Positions 43,775-52,361 of a stretch of DNA of 64,000 nt are shown here, one piece after another. The notes under the pieces are model-generated. The model did not search any database and had not been told where the DNA came from. It saw nothing but the letters and a program-made list of their open reading frames with translations. The position numbers and the translations under genes are program-made. Source of the DNA: Haloglycomyces albus DSM 45210 (GTDB lineage Bacteria > Actinomycetota > Actinomycetes > Mycobacteriales > Micromonosporaceae). The first letter of the stretch is position 1; each line of letters opens with the position of its first letter. Location: the NCBI RefSeq assembly GCF_000527155.1, contig NZ_AZUQ01000001.1, positions 924,554 through 988,553 of the forward strand. Reading direction: 5' to 3'.

Positions 43775-44325
43775 GTTGGCACTCCTAAAAGTGTAGATTT
43801 TTAATTATTGGACCGTTCGAACCACCACACGAGTGCGATCACATCGCAAGTACTCGTGACCGGCGGCAAACCGAACGGTTTGGTCGTTCGAACGCCCGCG
43901 ATTCCCCGGCCAAGTGGCGCGGGTGTATCACTGACGGTCATTTGTATTCATTGATTTGGATATAATGGAATTCAGATGTCCCGAGTGGGAAATGAAGTGA
44001 TGAAAACGGCTGCCCACCATGCGCTTCGCACCGAGGAAGGTCTGGAATACAGTTCTCTCCCCGAATGGAAAAATCGATGAGTTGAGCCGCGTGAGCGGCA
44101 GAATGCAAGCCGTCATCCGGCGACTGGCTCGTGCCAGCCGCCTAAAACATTCGACACAGTGTGGCGGCGACGTAACAGAAGTCGATCGCACGCCGCCTGG
44201 TCAACAAAGGCGAGCGCATGACCTATAACGTAACAGACAATCCTCGCCTTTGCCATAGACGTTCCCGGTATTTGGAAACGAACTCCACCTACGTTCCGCG
44301 TTCCCGGCGCTGGGCTTGGCCGTGT
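43775..44325. other. gene-free 550-base stretch upstream of cysA2
   Basis: No supported gene on either strand; the short frames lack family features and ribosome sites. The AT-rich part next to cysA2 (43785-43815) is the likely promoter. In M. tuberculosis a thioredoxin gene (thiX) sits at the corresponding position; it is not found here. Confidence 0.35.
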
Positions 44326-45054
44326 TCAGCGCAGTTGGACGTCGTCGGCCGACATGTCCAGATGCAGTTTGGTGCCGTCGACTCGCAAGTCGTCCAAGGT
44401 CGTTCCGTACGGGAGCTCGGGTAGTTCCACGACGGTGTTGAGACGGTCGGCGATGCGGTTGATGAGTTCCTCTACGCCGGACGGTAGGTCGGTGTCGTCG
44501 GCCGAGCGCACGTTTCGCGCGGAGAATTCGATGCCGTTCGACACCTGAGTGATGTCGACGTCGCTGGTGAAGTTCAGTTCCCGACCCAGCAACTCGGTGG
44601 TGATGTGGGCGGTCAGGTCGTCGCCGGACTGCTCGAACGAGATATCGCTGTCGTCGAGCAACACGTCGTCCAGCCCGTCGAGCGGTAGGACGGCGGTTCC
44701 GCTGACGCGTTGCGCGGTGATGTCTCCGTCGGCTCCGAGATAGGTAAGCGTGTCGGCTTCGAGGTGACGTGCGGTGAGGTTGAACTCCTCGAACGTCAGT
44801 GAATTATAGGTGACCTCGCTGAGCTCGATGTCCATGGTGTCGATGTCGTTCCGGGTGACTTGGGTGAGGAACGGGAAGCCCGCGACGTCGACGTCGACGC
44901 GTTGGCTCGACCATGCGCCCTCTTCGGCGGCCTCCTCGGCGACTTGGTCGGCCGCCTTGCTCTCGAAGACGTTGGCGACGATGCGGTCGGCCAAGAGTAG
45001 GAGGAGTGCCGCGATGATGAGTCCGATGACGATTCGGACCAGAATTTTCGCCAT
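44326..45054 (-). CDS. lmeA: DUF2993 protein, LmeA-like
   Basis: A 242-residue envelope protein: an N-terminal signal/anchor helix (about 5-24, VRIVIGLIIAALLLLLADRIV), then a DUF2993 domain beginning VDVDVAGFPFLTQV, with repeated beta strands ending ELPYGTTLDDLRVDGTKLHLDM. In mycobacteria LmeA binds phospholipids and supports the mannosyltransferase MptA in lipomannan synthesis. It lies 18 bases after a membrane protein gene on the same strand. Its place between cysA2 and glnR matches M. tuberculosis Rv0817c. Confidence 0.85.
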   Translation of the reverse strand: MAKILVRIVIGLIIAALLLLLADRIVANVFESKAADQVAEEAAEEGAWSSQRVDVDVAGFPFLTQVTRNDIDTMDIELSEVTYNSLTFEEFNLTARHLEADTLTYLGADGDITAQRVSGTAVLPLDGLDDVLLDDSDISFEQSGDDLTAHITTELLGRELNFTSDVDITQVSNGIEFSARNVRSADDTDLPSGVEELINRIADRLNTVVELPELPYGTTLDDLRVDGTKLHLDMSADDVQLR

Positions 45055-45072
45055 GGTGGTTTCCTTATCGGT

Positions 45073-46287
45073 TTAGGCGATGATGTAATACGCGCTGAGT
45101 AGGTACACGACCGGCCCGGTCATTCCGAAGGCGAAGAGAGGCCCGGCGATCCCGGTTACCGGCCAGGGGGCGCCGCCGTCGCCGTCGATACGGCGGGAGG
45201 CGACCAGATAGGCGACGGCGATGTCGGAGAGGATGGCCGTCAGGGCGATGATGAGGCCGCCGATGGCCGCCGTGGCGGGTTCGGGTCCCTCGATGACCAT
45301 TCCGGCGTAGGCCGCGGCGGCGGTCCCGGCCATGGTGCCGAGGACGACGCCGAACGCACCACGGGGTATTTGGCGGTTGATGCGGGGGTCGGGCAGACTG
45401 AGGTCCACCGCGCGCGCGGTGACGATGGCACATCCGGCGGCCAGTAGCGCGGAGTACATGGCGGGGGGTGCCGCTCCGAGTCGGGAGAGCACGAGGTAGC
45501 ACCCGTAACCGAAGACGGCGACGATCGCCAGGGAGGCGGTTCCGGTGACGTTGGTGGTGTCGCGGCGGCGTGGGTTGAGCACTTGCATGAGCAGTGCGGC
45601 CTGGACGGCGAACGCCAAAAACACCAGGAGGGGCGTGATGGAGGGTCGTGGCCACTGGACGACGAGGGCGTTCCCGGCGACGATGCTGAGCATGCTGGAG
45701 GCCCAGACGATCCAGGGGTGTGGGACGGATCGGACCCACGTCAGGCACACGACCGCGGCCGTTTGGAGGACACCGATGCCGAGGGCGTAGAACCAGCGTT
45801 CGGTCTGAGTGCCGAGGATGATGCTTCCGGTGATGGCCACCGTCAGGCAGATGGGCGGTAGACGGTGGAACCATTCGGGCGTGGGTGGTGGGTTGGTGTG
45901 GTCGGGCCGACGGACTTCAGGGGTGGTGGGTGGGTTGTGGTGGATCGAGCCGTCGGTGGCGACGTCGCTCGGTTCGCCGTCAGGGCCGGGGCGAGGCGGG
46001 GCGCTCGTGAAGGTCGGCGGGGCGAGCCCTGCGGTCGGCCGCGGGCGGGGTGCGTTGGGGACTTCGGCTTGCGACGGTACGCGAGCGGCGGCCTGCGGTG
46101 GGACCGGTTGTTGATACGGCTGCCCCCACTCGTTGTCGTCGGCGGGTGGTGTCGCGGTTGCCGGCCCCGTCCACAGACGGCCTGATTCGGGCCGCTTCGG
46201 CTCGGGCCAATCGGATTGGTCCGCCGATGGGGCCCAAGGACCTTCCTGCCGGGGTCGATCGCTGTCGCCACTTGAATGTTTACCCAC
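45073..46287 (-). CDS. membrane protein with long proline-rich head
   Basis: A 404-residue protein with a 140-residue cytoplasmic P/R/A-rich disordered head and then eight or so membrane segments (about 150-400). LPPICLTVAITGSIILGTQTERWFYALGIGVLQTAAVVCL and the later GAFGVVLGTMAGTAAAAYAGMVI are typical hydrophobic runs. No family is recognised. GTG start. It ends 18 bases before lmeA and is probably co-transcribed with it, suggesting an envelope role (inference). Confidence 0.75.
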   Translation of the reverse strand: MGKHSSGDSDRPRQEGPWAPSADQSDWPEPKRPESGRLWTGPATATPPADDNEWGQPYQQPVPPQAAARVPSQAEVPNAPRPRPTAGLAPPTFTSAPPRPGPDGEPSDVATDGSIHHNPPTTPEVRRPDHTNPPPTPEWFHRLPPICLTVAITGSIILGTQTERWFYALGIGVLQTAAVVCLTWVRSVPHPWIVWASSMLSIVAGNALVVQWPRPSITPLLVFLAFAVQAALLMQVLNPRRRDTTNVTGTASLAIVAVFGYGCYLVLSRLGAAPPAMYSALLAAGCAIVTARAVDLSLPDPRINRQIPRGAFGVVLGTMAGTAAAAYAGMVIEGPEPATAAIGGLIIALTAILSDIAVAYLVASRRIDGDGGAPWPVTGIAGPLFAFGMTGPVVYLLSAYYIIA

Positions 46288-46795
46288 GTGTACAGATTAA
46301 ACAGCCGTCGGCTGAGTACTTGCTCAGAGGTCGGCATGGCGCGCCAAGGCCACCGGTTCAAGTGAAAAATGTCGCTGTATTCCAATACACACCTGCCGTA
46401 GGGGCGTGGAGTCGGCTATACTGTCGCTTATCGCGACGGTGTTTGGTCGGCTCGGCAGGGCCGCCGACACCGCAGGCGCAATGAGGCGCACGATTTGGAC
46501 AGACCGCTCACGGGTTCGCACCGACGGCATGAGACACGTCGGGTTTGAGCCGGTGAGACCCGCTCCACCTCATCAATCCACCCCGGCAACGACGCCATAG
46601 CGGAGTCACCGGCGCATCAGCGCGAGATGATGTGACGGCTGGAGAGGAGCTCAGGTTGTTCCAGGAACATCCGGTTGACGCACGGAGGTGGTGTCATGAC
46701 CTCCCCGTCCTGACGGGGTTCCTGTGGCAAGCCGAGTGGTCGCCCCCTACCTACCGGGTTCGTTCAACGACAAGCCTGTCTTTCGGAGGCCGCCT
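46288..46795. promoter_or_regulatory. glnR upstream region containing structured repeat C
   Basis: About 500 bases without a gene. The proximal part (46636-46752) is a copy of the dispersed structured repeat. The distal part probably holds the divergent promoters of glnR and the membrane protein operon. Confidence 0.4.
46636..46752 (+). repeat. structured repeat, locus C, in the glnR leader
   Basis: GGCTGGAGAGGAGCTCAGG and the following bases are nearly identical to locus A. The outer stem is 46649-46665 with 46721-46737, mostly paired with several G-U pairs. The interior differs from A and B and carries two other hairpins: GGAGGT/ACCTCC (46684-46703 region) and CCCCGTC/GACGGGG (46703-46718 region). 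It ends GTGGTCGCCCCCTACC, an altered version of the A/B border, 44 bases before the glnR start codon. Confidence 0.65.
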
Positions 46796-47524
46796 GTGGA
46801 AATTCTGGTTCTGACCGGGTATCCGGTTCCTCAGTTTCCTGAAAACATTCTTCCCGCCATCACCTTGCTGCCCCACAACGTGCGCTATGAACCCCGTGAC
46901 GCCCGTTCTCTGTTGGACGGGCCGTCACCCGATTTGATCGCCGTCGACGCCCGCGACGATCTCGCCGACGCCCGTTCGACCTGCCGTATGCTGCGGACGA
47001 CCGGAGTGAGTGTTCCCGTTTTCCTCATCATCGGTGAGTCCGGGCTGATCACTCTGCAGGCCGATTGGAAGGTGGACGACTTCCTCCTGTCCGGCGCCGG
47101 TCCCGCCGAGGTCGAAGCTCGTCTGCGACTCGCCGTCGGGCGAGAGGACTCCCGCAAACTGGAAAACTCCCGCATGGTGAAAATCGGGGATTTGACCATC
47201 GACCCCGACATGTACGCCGTCAAGATCAAAGGCAGCCCCATTGATCTGACCTACAAGGAGTTCGAGCTGCTGCGGTACCTGTCCGAACACCCCGGTCGGG
47301 TGTTCAGTCGCGAACAGCTGCTGCGCGAGGTGTGGGGCTACGACTACTTCGGCGGCACCCGCACGGTCGACGTGCATATCCGTCGTCTACGCGCCAAGTT
47401 GGGTGCCGAGCACGAAAGCCTGATCGGTACCGTGCGGCAGGTGGGCTACCGCTTTGTACTGCCTCCGTCGGCGCGGGACAAGCGCACCTCGCCCGCGCCC
47501 GACATCACTCCGATGGAGGTTTAG
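46796..47524 (+). CDS. glnR: nitrogen-response regulator GlnR (OmpR-like)
   Basis: A 242-residue regulator from GTG 46796 with GGAGG six bases upstream. The receiver-like domain starts EILVLTGYP and lacks the acidic residue pair that ordinary receivers have after the first strand; Asp51 in AVDARDD is kept. The C-terminal winged helix carries LTYKEFELLRYLSEHPGRVFSREQLLREVWGYDYFGGTRTVDVHIRRLRAKLG. This matches the orphan GlnR of actinobacteria, which controls nitrogen and some carbon uptake genes without phosphorylation. It converges with nagA, stop codons overlapping. The leader holds repeat C. Confidence 0.9.
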   Translation: MEILVLTGYPVPQFPENILPAITLLPHNVRYEPRDARSLLDGPSPDLIAVDARDDLADARSTCRMLRTTGVSVPVFLIIGESGLITLQADWKVDDFLLSGAGPAEVEARLRLAVGREDSRKLENSRMVKIGDLTIDPDMYAVKIKGSPIDLTYKEFELLRYLSEHPGRVFSREQLLREVWGYDYFGGTRTVDVHIRRLRAKLGAEHESLIGTVRQVGYRFVLPPSARDKRTSPAPDITPMEV

Positions 47525-48630
47525 GCGGCGTCCAGCCACTCGCCGGCCCGCATGACGCCCTTCAGCTCCAGATCATTGTCCAGTACCAGCAGATCGGCAC
47601 GCTTACCAGGATCGATCGTGCCGACGTCGGTGAGTCCGAAGGTCTCGGCGGGCACTTCCGAGGCCATGGCCGAGGCCGCCGGGACCGACTGCTTACCGAG
47701 GTGGACGGCGTTGCGGAAGGCGTCCAGCAGGGTAATGGTGGATCCGGCGATCGCGCCGTCCTTCGTGCGGGCGGTTCCGTCCTCGACGTCGACGTCGAGA
47801 TTGCCGAGCTTATACGATCCGTCGTCCAGACCGGCGGCGTCCATCGCATCCGACACGAGGTGCACCCAGGTAGGCAGGGCGGTGTCGAAGATGAACTGCA
47901 TCGTACCGTGGTGCAGATGGACGGGATCGGCGATGACTTCCGAGATGGTCCGTTCGTCATCCAGCAAAGCGGGGATCGGGCCCGGATCGCGGTGTTTGAA
48001 CGGGCGCATCGCATTGCACAGGTGGGTGGCGACGATCGCTCCCGCGTCCATGCCGTCCACGGTCTGTTCCCACGTGGCGTCCGTGTGGCCCAAGGCCACC
48101 ACCACACCTTGGGAGGCCAGATATTCGATCGTCTCCACGGCACCGTTCAGTTCCGGCGCGACGGTCATCATCTTGGCGCTGCCGTCGGCGGCGGCCATGA
48201 GCTGCTTGGCCTCTTCCACGGAGGGGTCGCGCAAAACCGAGGGGTCATGGGCTCCGCGCCGTTCAGGTGAAATGTACGGACCTTCGTAATGCACACCCAT
48301 GATCGTGCCGTCGTCATACAGCGGTTTAAGATTTTTGGTGGCCTCCAGCAGAAAGTCCTGGGAACCCGATACCAGCGACGCCATGACGGTCGTCGTTCCC
48401 CGGCTCGCGTGAAAAGCCGCCGCTTGGCGCGCCTGTTCGGCGTTTCCACCGGTGAACGAATACCCGCCGCCCCCGTGAGTGTGGGTGTCGATGAATCCGG
48501 GTATGACCCAACCGTCCGGCTCTCCCGACGTCTCCTCAATCCCGGCTATTCGATCACCATCGACGATCACGGTGCCGTTCATCACGCCTTCGCCTGTCAC
48601 AACATGCGCATGTGCGGGCAATTCGTTCAC
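47521..48630 (-). CDS. nagA: N-acetylglucosamine-6-phosphate deacetylase
   Basis: A 369-residue amidohydrolase that deacetylates GlcNAc-6-P. Motifs are GWVIPGFIDTHTHGGGGYSFTGG (metal site), GVHYEGPYISPERRGAHDP (metal glutamate), VALGHTDATWEQ (histidine), THLCNAMRPFKHRDPG and SDAMDAAGLDDGSYKLG with the catalytic aspartate. TAGGAG precedes GTG 48630. Divergent from a DeoR regulator that probably controls it. Amino-sugar catabolism beside glnR is reasonable, because GlcNAc supplies both carbon and nitrogen. Confidence 0.94.
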   Translation of the reverse strand: MNELPAHAHVVTGEGVMNGTVIVDGDRIAGIEETSGEPDGWVIPGFIDTHTHGGGGYSFTGGNAEQARQAAAFHASRGTTTVMASLVSGSQDFLLEATKNLKPLYDDGTIMGVHYEGPYISPERRGAHDPSVLRDPSVEEAKQLMAAADGSAKMMTVAPELNGAVETIEYLASQGVVVALGHTDATWEQTVDGMDAGAIVATHLCNAMRPFKHRDPGPIPALLDDERTISEVIADPVHLHHGTMQFIFDTALPTWVHLVSDAMDAAGLDDGSYKLGNLDVDVEDGTARTKDGAIAGSTITLLDAFRNAVHLGKQSVPAASAMASEVPAETFGLTDVGTIDPGKRADLLVLDNDLELKGVMRAGEWLDAA

Positions 48631-48777
48631 AATTAGCTCCTAAGCAAGCAAGGAGGCGTGTTGCACTTCACGCCAACTGACATAATCGAGCCCTAATGTG
48701 CATTATTTGAGCACCCAGGTGTCCCACTATGAACAATAACGCGCGATAATTGAGCGTGGACATGGGTTAGGAGAAAG
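48631..48777. promoter_or_regulatory. nagA/DeoR divergent promoter with repeated ATTATTTGAG-like sites
   Basis: A 147-base AT-rich intergenic region. TGCATTATTTGAGCA (about 48697-48711) and GATAATTGAGC (about 48746-48756) are near-identical direct elements spaced about 49 bases. They are candidate operators of the DeoR-type regulator; the sequence match is by eye only. Confidence 0.4.
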
Positions 48778-49563
48778 ATGGACCGTTACGCACGATGGAA
48801 TACCCTGCTGGAAATCCTCGCAGAACAGGGGCGCATCACCGTTGAGGAGGCGGCCACGAAACTCGAAGTCTCCCAGGCCACCATCAGGCGGGATTTTGAT
48901 CAATTGTCACAACAGCAAATGATCACCCGCACGCGCGGCGGCGCGGTGGCGGGAGGGATTTCCTATGATCTGCCCTTGCGCTATAAGACCGCCAAACACG
49001 TGCAGGAAAAGAATCGGATAGGGCAGGCCGCCGGTCGCCTGGTGCAACCGGGACAGGTGATCGCACTCAACGGCGGCACGACGATCACCGAGGTCGCCCG
49101 CGCTCTGGCGACGCGCACCGATTTGGTTGCCACGCCCGGATCGACCGGATTGACCATAGTCACCAACGCGCTCAACATCGCCAACGAACTGATCGTCCGC
49201 CCGCATTTGAAGGTGGTCGTCGCCGGCGGCGTCGTTCGCCCGCAGTCCTATGAGCTCATCGGCCCGCTCGCGGCGCCGATTCTCAGGGAGATCACCTTGG
49301 ACATCGCCTTCCTCGGCGTCGACGCGGTGGACTTCAAGCTCGGGGCCACCTGCCATCACGAGGGCGAAGCGGCGATCAACGCTCTCATGGCCGCCCGGGC
49401 ACGGAAGGTCGTCATCATCGCCGACGGCTCCAAAGTCTCCGGACACGCCTTTGCCCGCATCTGCTCCAGCGACCGTATCCATACCCTGGTCACCGACACC
49501 ACCGCCCCACAGGAGCAGTTGCGCGACTTCGAGGCCGCCGGGGTACGCGTCGTCGTCGCGTAA
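48778..49563 (+). CDS. DeoR-family transcriptional regulator
   Basis: A 261-residue sugar-phosphate-responsive repressor. The N-terminal helix-turn-helix is RITVEEAATKLEVSQATIRRDFDQLSQQQMITRTRGGAV. The DeoRC sensor domain (about 75-240) has GQVIALNGGTTITEVARAL and IAFLGVDAVDFKLGATCHHEGEAAINALMAARARKVVIIADGSK. AGGAG precedes the ATG. It is divergent from nagA, so it likely responds to an amino-sugar phosphate (AgaR/NagR-like); effector inferred. Confidence 0.92.
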   Translation: MDRYARWNTLLEILAEQGRITVEEAATKLEVSQATIRRDFDQLSQQQMITRTRGGAVAGGISYDLPLRYKTAKHVQEKNRIGQAAGRLVQPGQVIALNGGTTITEVARALATRTDLVATPGSTGLTIVTNALNIANELIVRPHLKVVVAGGVVRPQSYELIGPLAAPILREITLDIAFLGVDAVDFKLGATCHHEGEAAINALMAARARKVVIIADGSKVSGHAFARICSSDRIHTLVTDTTAPQEQLRDFEAAGVRVVVA

Positions 49564-49580
49564 CCGATAACGGTGCGTTT

Positions 49581-50645
49581 TTACGCCTCGATCGAGGAGG
49601 CCGGCGACCGGCTGGTACGACGCTGCGGCGGGGTCGGCGGTTCGGAACGGGGTCGACGTCGGCCCCGCACGAGACGGACCAAGCGCCACACCCACCGGAA
49701 GAACATGTAGCTGCGAAAGGACCGGGCCAGAAGCAAGCGCTGTTTCAATCCCTTCGGTTTCCACGACGGCGGTCGATACCGTGCACATATGTCGTGGGCG
49801 GCAAGGAAGAACTCACGGCGATGCGAGGGCACGATGCGGTCGGTGTTTCCCATGACGATCAACAAGTGCCACACCATGTGCTCGAAGAGTGCCGTTCGCA
49901 GCCCGTCGTCCTCCACGGCGTCCCAGTCACGCCAAGTACGTTCCCATTGGACGAATACGTCAAAATGCTTACGGTCCTGCGTCAGGGTAATCGAGCTCTG
50001 TGGACGTTGATGCCACAGATAACTCTCTTCCAGCACCAGTCCGATTGAATTCACGCGACGCAACAACCCGTAAGTCCAGGGAATGTCGGTATACCAACCA
50101 CTGGGAAATTCCAGTCCACCGTCGGCCAGCAGTTCTCGACGGGCAATTTTCGTCCACGGCGTATGCGTATAGGGAATGATCCCGGTCCATTGCTGGAGTG
50201 CAAAGAAGTCGGTGTCGACAGGCGACTCCTCAGCGAGACGCGGTAGAAAAGCGGGGCGCTGGACACCGTCAGAGGAAATACGGGAATGCTGAATCAACAA
50301 AAGATCCGGACACCGATCGGCACCGATACGTTCCACGATCCGCTCGACCGCTCCGGGAGCCACGCGGTCATCGGCGTCGACGAACCACACGTACTCTCCT
50401 GTGGCCTGCCGGAGGCCCTGGTTGCGTGCGGCACCCGATCCACCGTTCGCTTCGGTGCGACTCAATCGAACCCGCGAATCCCGCCGGGCGAATTCGGCGG
50501 CGATGCGACCCGAATCATCCGGGCTGCAGTCGTCTACCACGACCACTTCCATACGTTCCGTAGGAGACTGCAATACGGAGCGTAGGCAATCAGCCAAGTA
50601 TTGTTCCGCCTTGAATACGGGCACAACAACACTCAATTCAGCCAT
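49581..50645 (-). CDS. family 2 glycosyltransferase
   Basis: A 354-residue GT-A enzyme. SVVVPVFKAEQYLADCLRSVL opens the nucleotide-binding domain; VVVVDDCSPDDSG is the first acidic motif and YVWFVDADDRV the DxD metal site. WTKIARRELL and WYTDIPWTYGLLRRV fit the acceptor region. The last 60 residues are basic (WVWRLVRLVRGRRRPR) and may attach to membrane. It resembles teichoic-acid or exopolysaccharide transferases such as the CDP-glycerol-associated type, but the sugar cannot be named. Divergent from the nucleotide-sugar dehydrogenase; both could serve one surface polymer. Confidence 0.9.
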   Translation of the reverse strand: MAELSVVVPVFKAEQYLADCLRSVLQSPTERMEVVVVDDCSPDDSGRIAAEFARRDSRVRLSRTEANGGSGAARNQGLRQATGEYVWFVDADDRVAPGAVERIVERIGADRCPDLLLIQHSRISSDGVQRPAFLPRLAEESPVDTDFFALQQWTGIIPYTHTPWTKIARRELLADGGLEFPSGWYTDIPWTYGLLRRVNSIGLVLEESYLWHQRPQSSITLTQDRKHFDVFVQWERTWRDWDAVEDDGLRTALFEHMVWHLLIVMGNTDRIVPSHRREFFLAAHDICARYRPPSWKPKGLKQRLLLARSFRSYMFFRWVWRLVRLVRGRRRPRSEPPTPPQRRTSRSPASSIEA

Positions 50646-51008
50646 TTTTCAACATTATCTTTCCGTGGCAGTACTAGCGAACAACAGTGACACAGAAGAA
50701 TTTTCGCATAGTCTCTCCATAGGGTACGCCGGTTCAATTTTTTCGACAGTGGAATATTCTCCCATCCCGGCTATATCACGAATCCGACTCACCTGAAACC
50801 GACATTCCGCTGTATCATGGGTTCCATCGTGTCGATCTCAGTTGATCCCCCGATGAATTGATATTGACCATTCAGTGGAACTTCCTCAAACACCAAACGA
50901 ATACCAAGGTCACAACCTTCGCGTACTCACTTCACCAGCGCTCACCGAGTGTTAACGTCGCTGTTAAGAATACCCTTCACCACTACCCAGCCAAGAAAGC
51001 CAAGTCAT
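50646..51008. promoter_or_regulatory. divergent promoter region between glycosyltransferase and sugar dehydrogenase
   Basis: About 360 AT-richer bases without a gene. No defined operator is seen. Confidence 0.3.
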
Positions 51009-52277
51009 ATGTCCGACAGTAAAAACACCACATTGGACCTCGTCGTCATCGGCCTCGGATACGTCGGCCTCCCCCTGGCTCACGCTGCCGGACACTCCGG
51101 GCTACGCGTGGCCGGTTTCGACCTCGACGATGACGTGACACAAGGACTCAACCACGGTCACAGTCATATCGACGACCTTTCGGACGGCGCGGTGCAATCC
51201 CTCCGCGACCACGGTTTCCATGCCACCACCGACCCGGGTGTCATCGGCCGAGCCGACACCGTCATCATCTGCGTCCCCACTCCACTGTCGGAAACCGGCG
51301 GACCCGATCTGACCGCCGTCAACGGTGCCGCCGACCTGCTTGCCGACCATATCCGTTCCGGTAGCCTGGTCATCCTGGAATCGACCACCTACCCCGGTAC
51401 CACCGAGGAAATCCTGCTTCCCCGTCTCGAGAAGAGCGGATTGCGCGCCGGACACGATTTTGACCTGGCCTTCTCCCCCGAACGCGTCGATCCGGGGAAC
51501 GCCGTCTGGGGTATCACCAATACCCCCAAGGTCGTCGGGGGCATCAACGCCACCTCGACCGGTCGAGCGGCCGATTTCTATCGCCGTTTCATCGACACCG
51601 TGCACGGGGCTCGCAGCCCCAAAGAGGCCGAAATGGCGAAGCTGTTGGAAAACACCTACCGGCACGTCAATATCGCGCTGGTCAACGAGATGGCCGTCTT
51701 CTGCCACGAACTCGGCATCGACCTCTGGGAGACCATTCGACTCGCCTCCACCAAACCCTTCGGGTACCAGGCTTTCTACCCCGGCCCCGGTGTGGGTGGA
51801 CACTGTATCCCCATCGACCCCAACTACCTTTCCTATAAGGTACGCACCCTCGGTTATCCGTTCCGTTTCGTAGAACTCGCCGGTGAAATCAACAATCGCA
51901 TGCCCGAGTACGTCGCCCAGCGCGCGATGGAGATACTCAACAACGATCGCAAAGCGCTGTCCGGATCTCGAGTGGTCCTCCTGGGCGTCACCTACAAACC
52001 CGACATCGCCGATCAACGGGAGAGTCCAGCGGTCGCGGTGGCCCGCAAACTGATCGCTTCGGGCGCCGAAGTGGCGTTCCACGACCCGTACGTCGACGAC
52101 TGGGACGTCGGGTCCGGCCCCGTCGAGAAGGTCGCTGAACTGAACGATGCCCGGGCCGACCTCTATGTGCTCCTCACCCACCACCGCGAATACGTCGACT
52201 CTCAGCTGCACGACTGCCGTCCACTGCTGGACACCCGAGGCGTCGTCAACTCTCAGGAAGGCGTCTCACGACTCTAG
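51009..52277 (+). CDS. UDP-sugar dehydrogenase (UDP-ManNAc/UDP-glucose type)
   Basis: A 422-residue NAD-dependent four-electron dehydrogenase from ATG 51009. LVVIGLGYVGLPLAHAAGHSGL is the NAD site, ESTTYPGTTEEILLP and AFSPERVDPG belong to the substrate region, LLENTYRHVNIALVNEMA and GVGGHCIPIDPNYLSYKVR (catalytic cysteine) to the active site, and VVLLGVTYKPDIADQRESPA to the C-domain. The ERVDPG and HCIPIDP variants favour the UDP-N-acetylhexosamine (WecC/TuaD-like) branch. It produces a uronic acid for surface polysaccharide; the divergent glycosyltransferase supports this. The promoter-proximal 20 codons of the longer frame are unsupported. Confidence 0.9.
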   Translation: MSDSKNTTLDLVVIGLGYVGLPLAHAAGHSGLRVAGFDLDDDVTQGLNHGHSHIDDLSDGAVQSLRDHGFHATTDPGVIGRADTVIICVPTPLSETGGPDLTAVNGAADLLADHIRSGSLVILESTTYPGTTEEILLPRLEKSGLRAGHDFDLAFSPERVDPGNAVWGITNTPKVVGGINATSTGRAADFYRRFIDTVHGARSPKEAEMAKLLENTYRHVNIALVNEMAVFCHELGIDLWETIRLASTKPFGYQAFYPGPGVGGHCIPIDPNYLSYKVRTLGYPFRFVELAGEINNRMPEYVAQRAMEILNNDRKALSGSRVVLLGVTYKPDIADQRESPAVAVARKLIASGAEVAFHDPYVDDWDVGSGPVEKVAELNDARADLYVLLTHHREYVDSQLHDCRPLLDTRGVVNSQEGVSRL

Positions 52278-52281
52278 ACGA

Positions 52282-52330
52282 ACCGAGGGCGCGGCGCAGG
52301 CACTTCGATGCCCGCCGCCGCGCCCTCGGT
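52282..52330. terminator. bidirectional terminator between convergent genes
   Basis: A perfect 15-bp stem (ACCGAGGGCGCGGCG arms) with a 19-base loop, directly after the sugar dehydrogenase stop and facing the ABC binding-protein stop. Confidence 0.7.
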
Positions 52331-52361
52331 CCACTGGACTCCGGAGGTTGGACCGTGGTTA

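Noticed and set aside
51102-52211. 369-codon minus-strand frame
   Set aside because: Antisense shadow of the UDP-sugar dehydrogenase gene.
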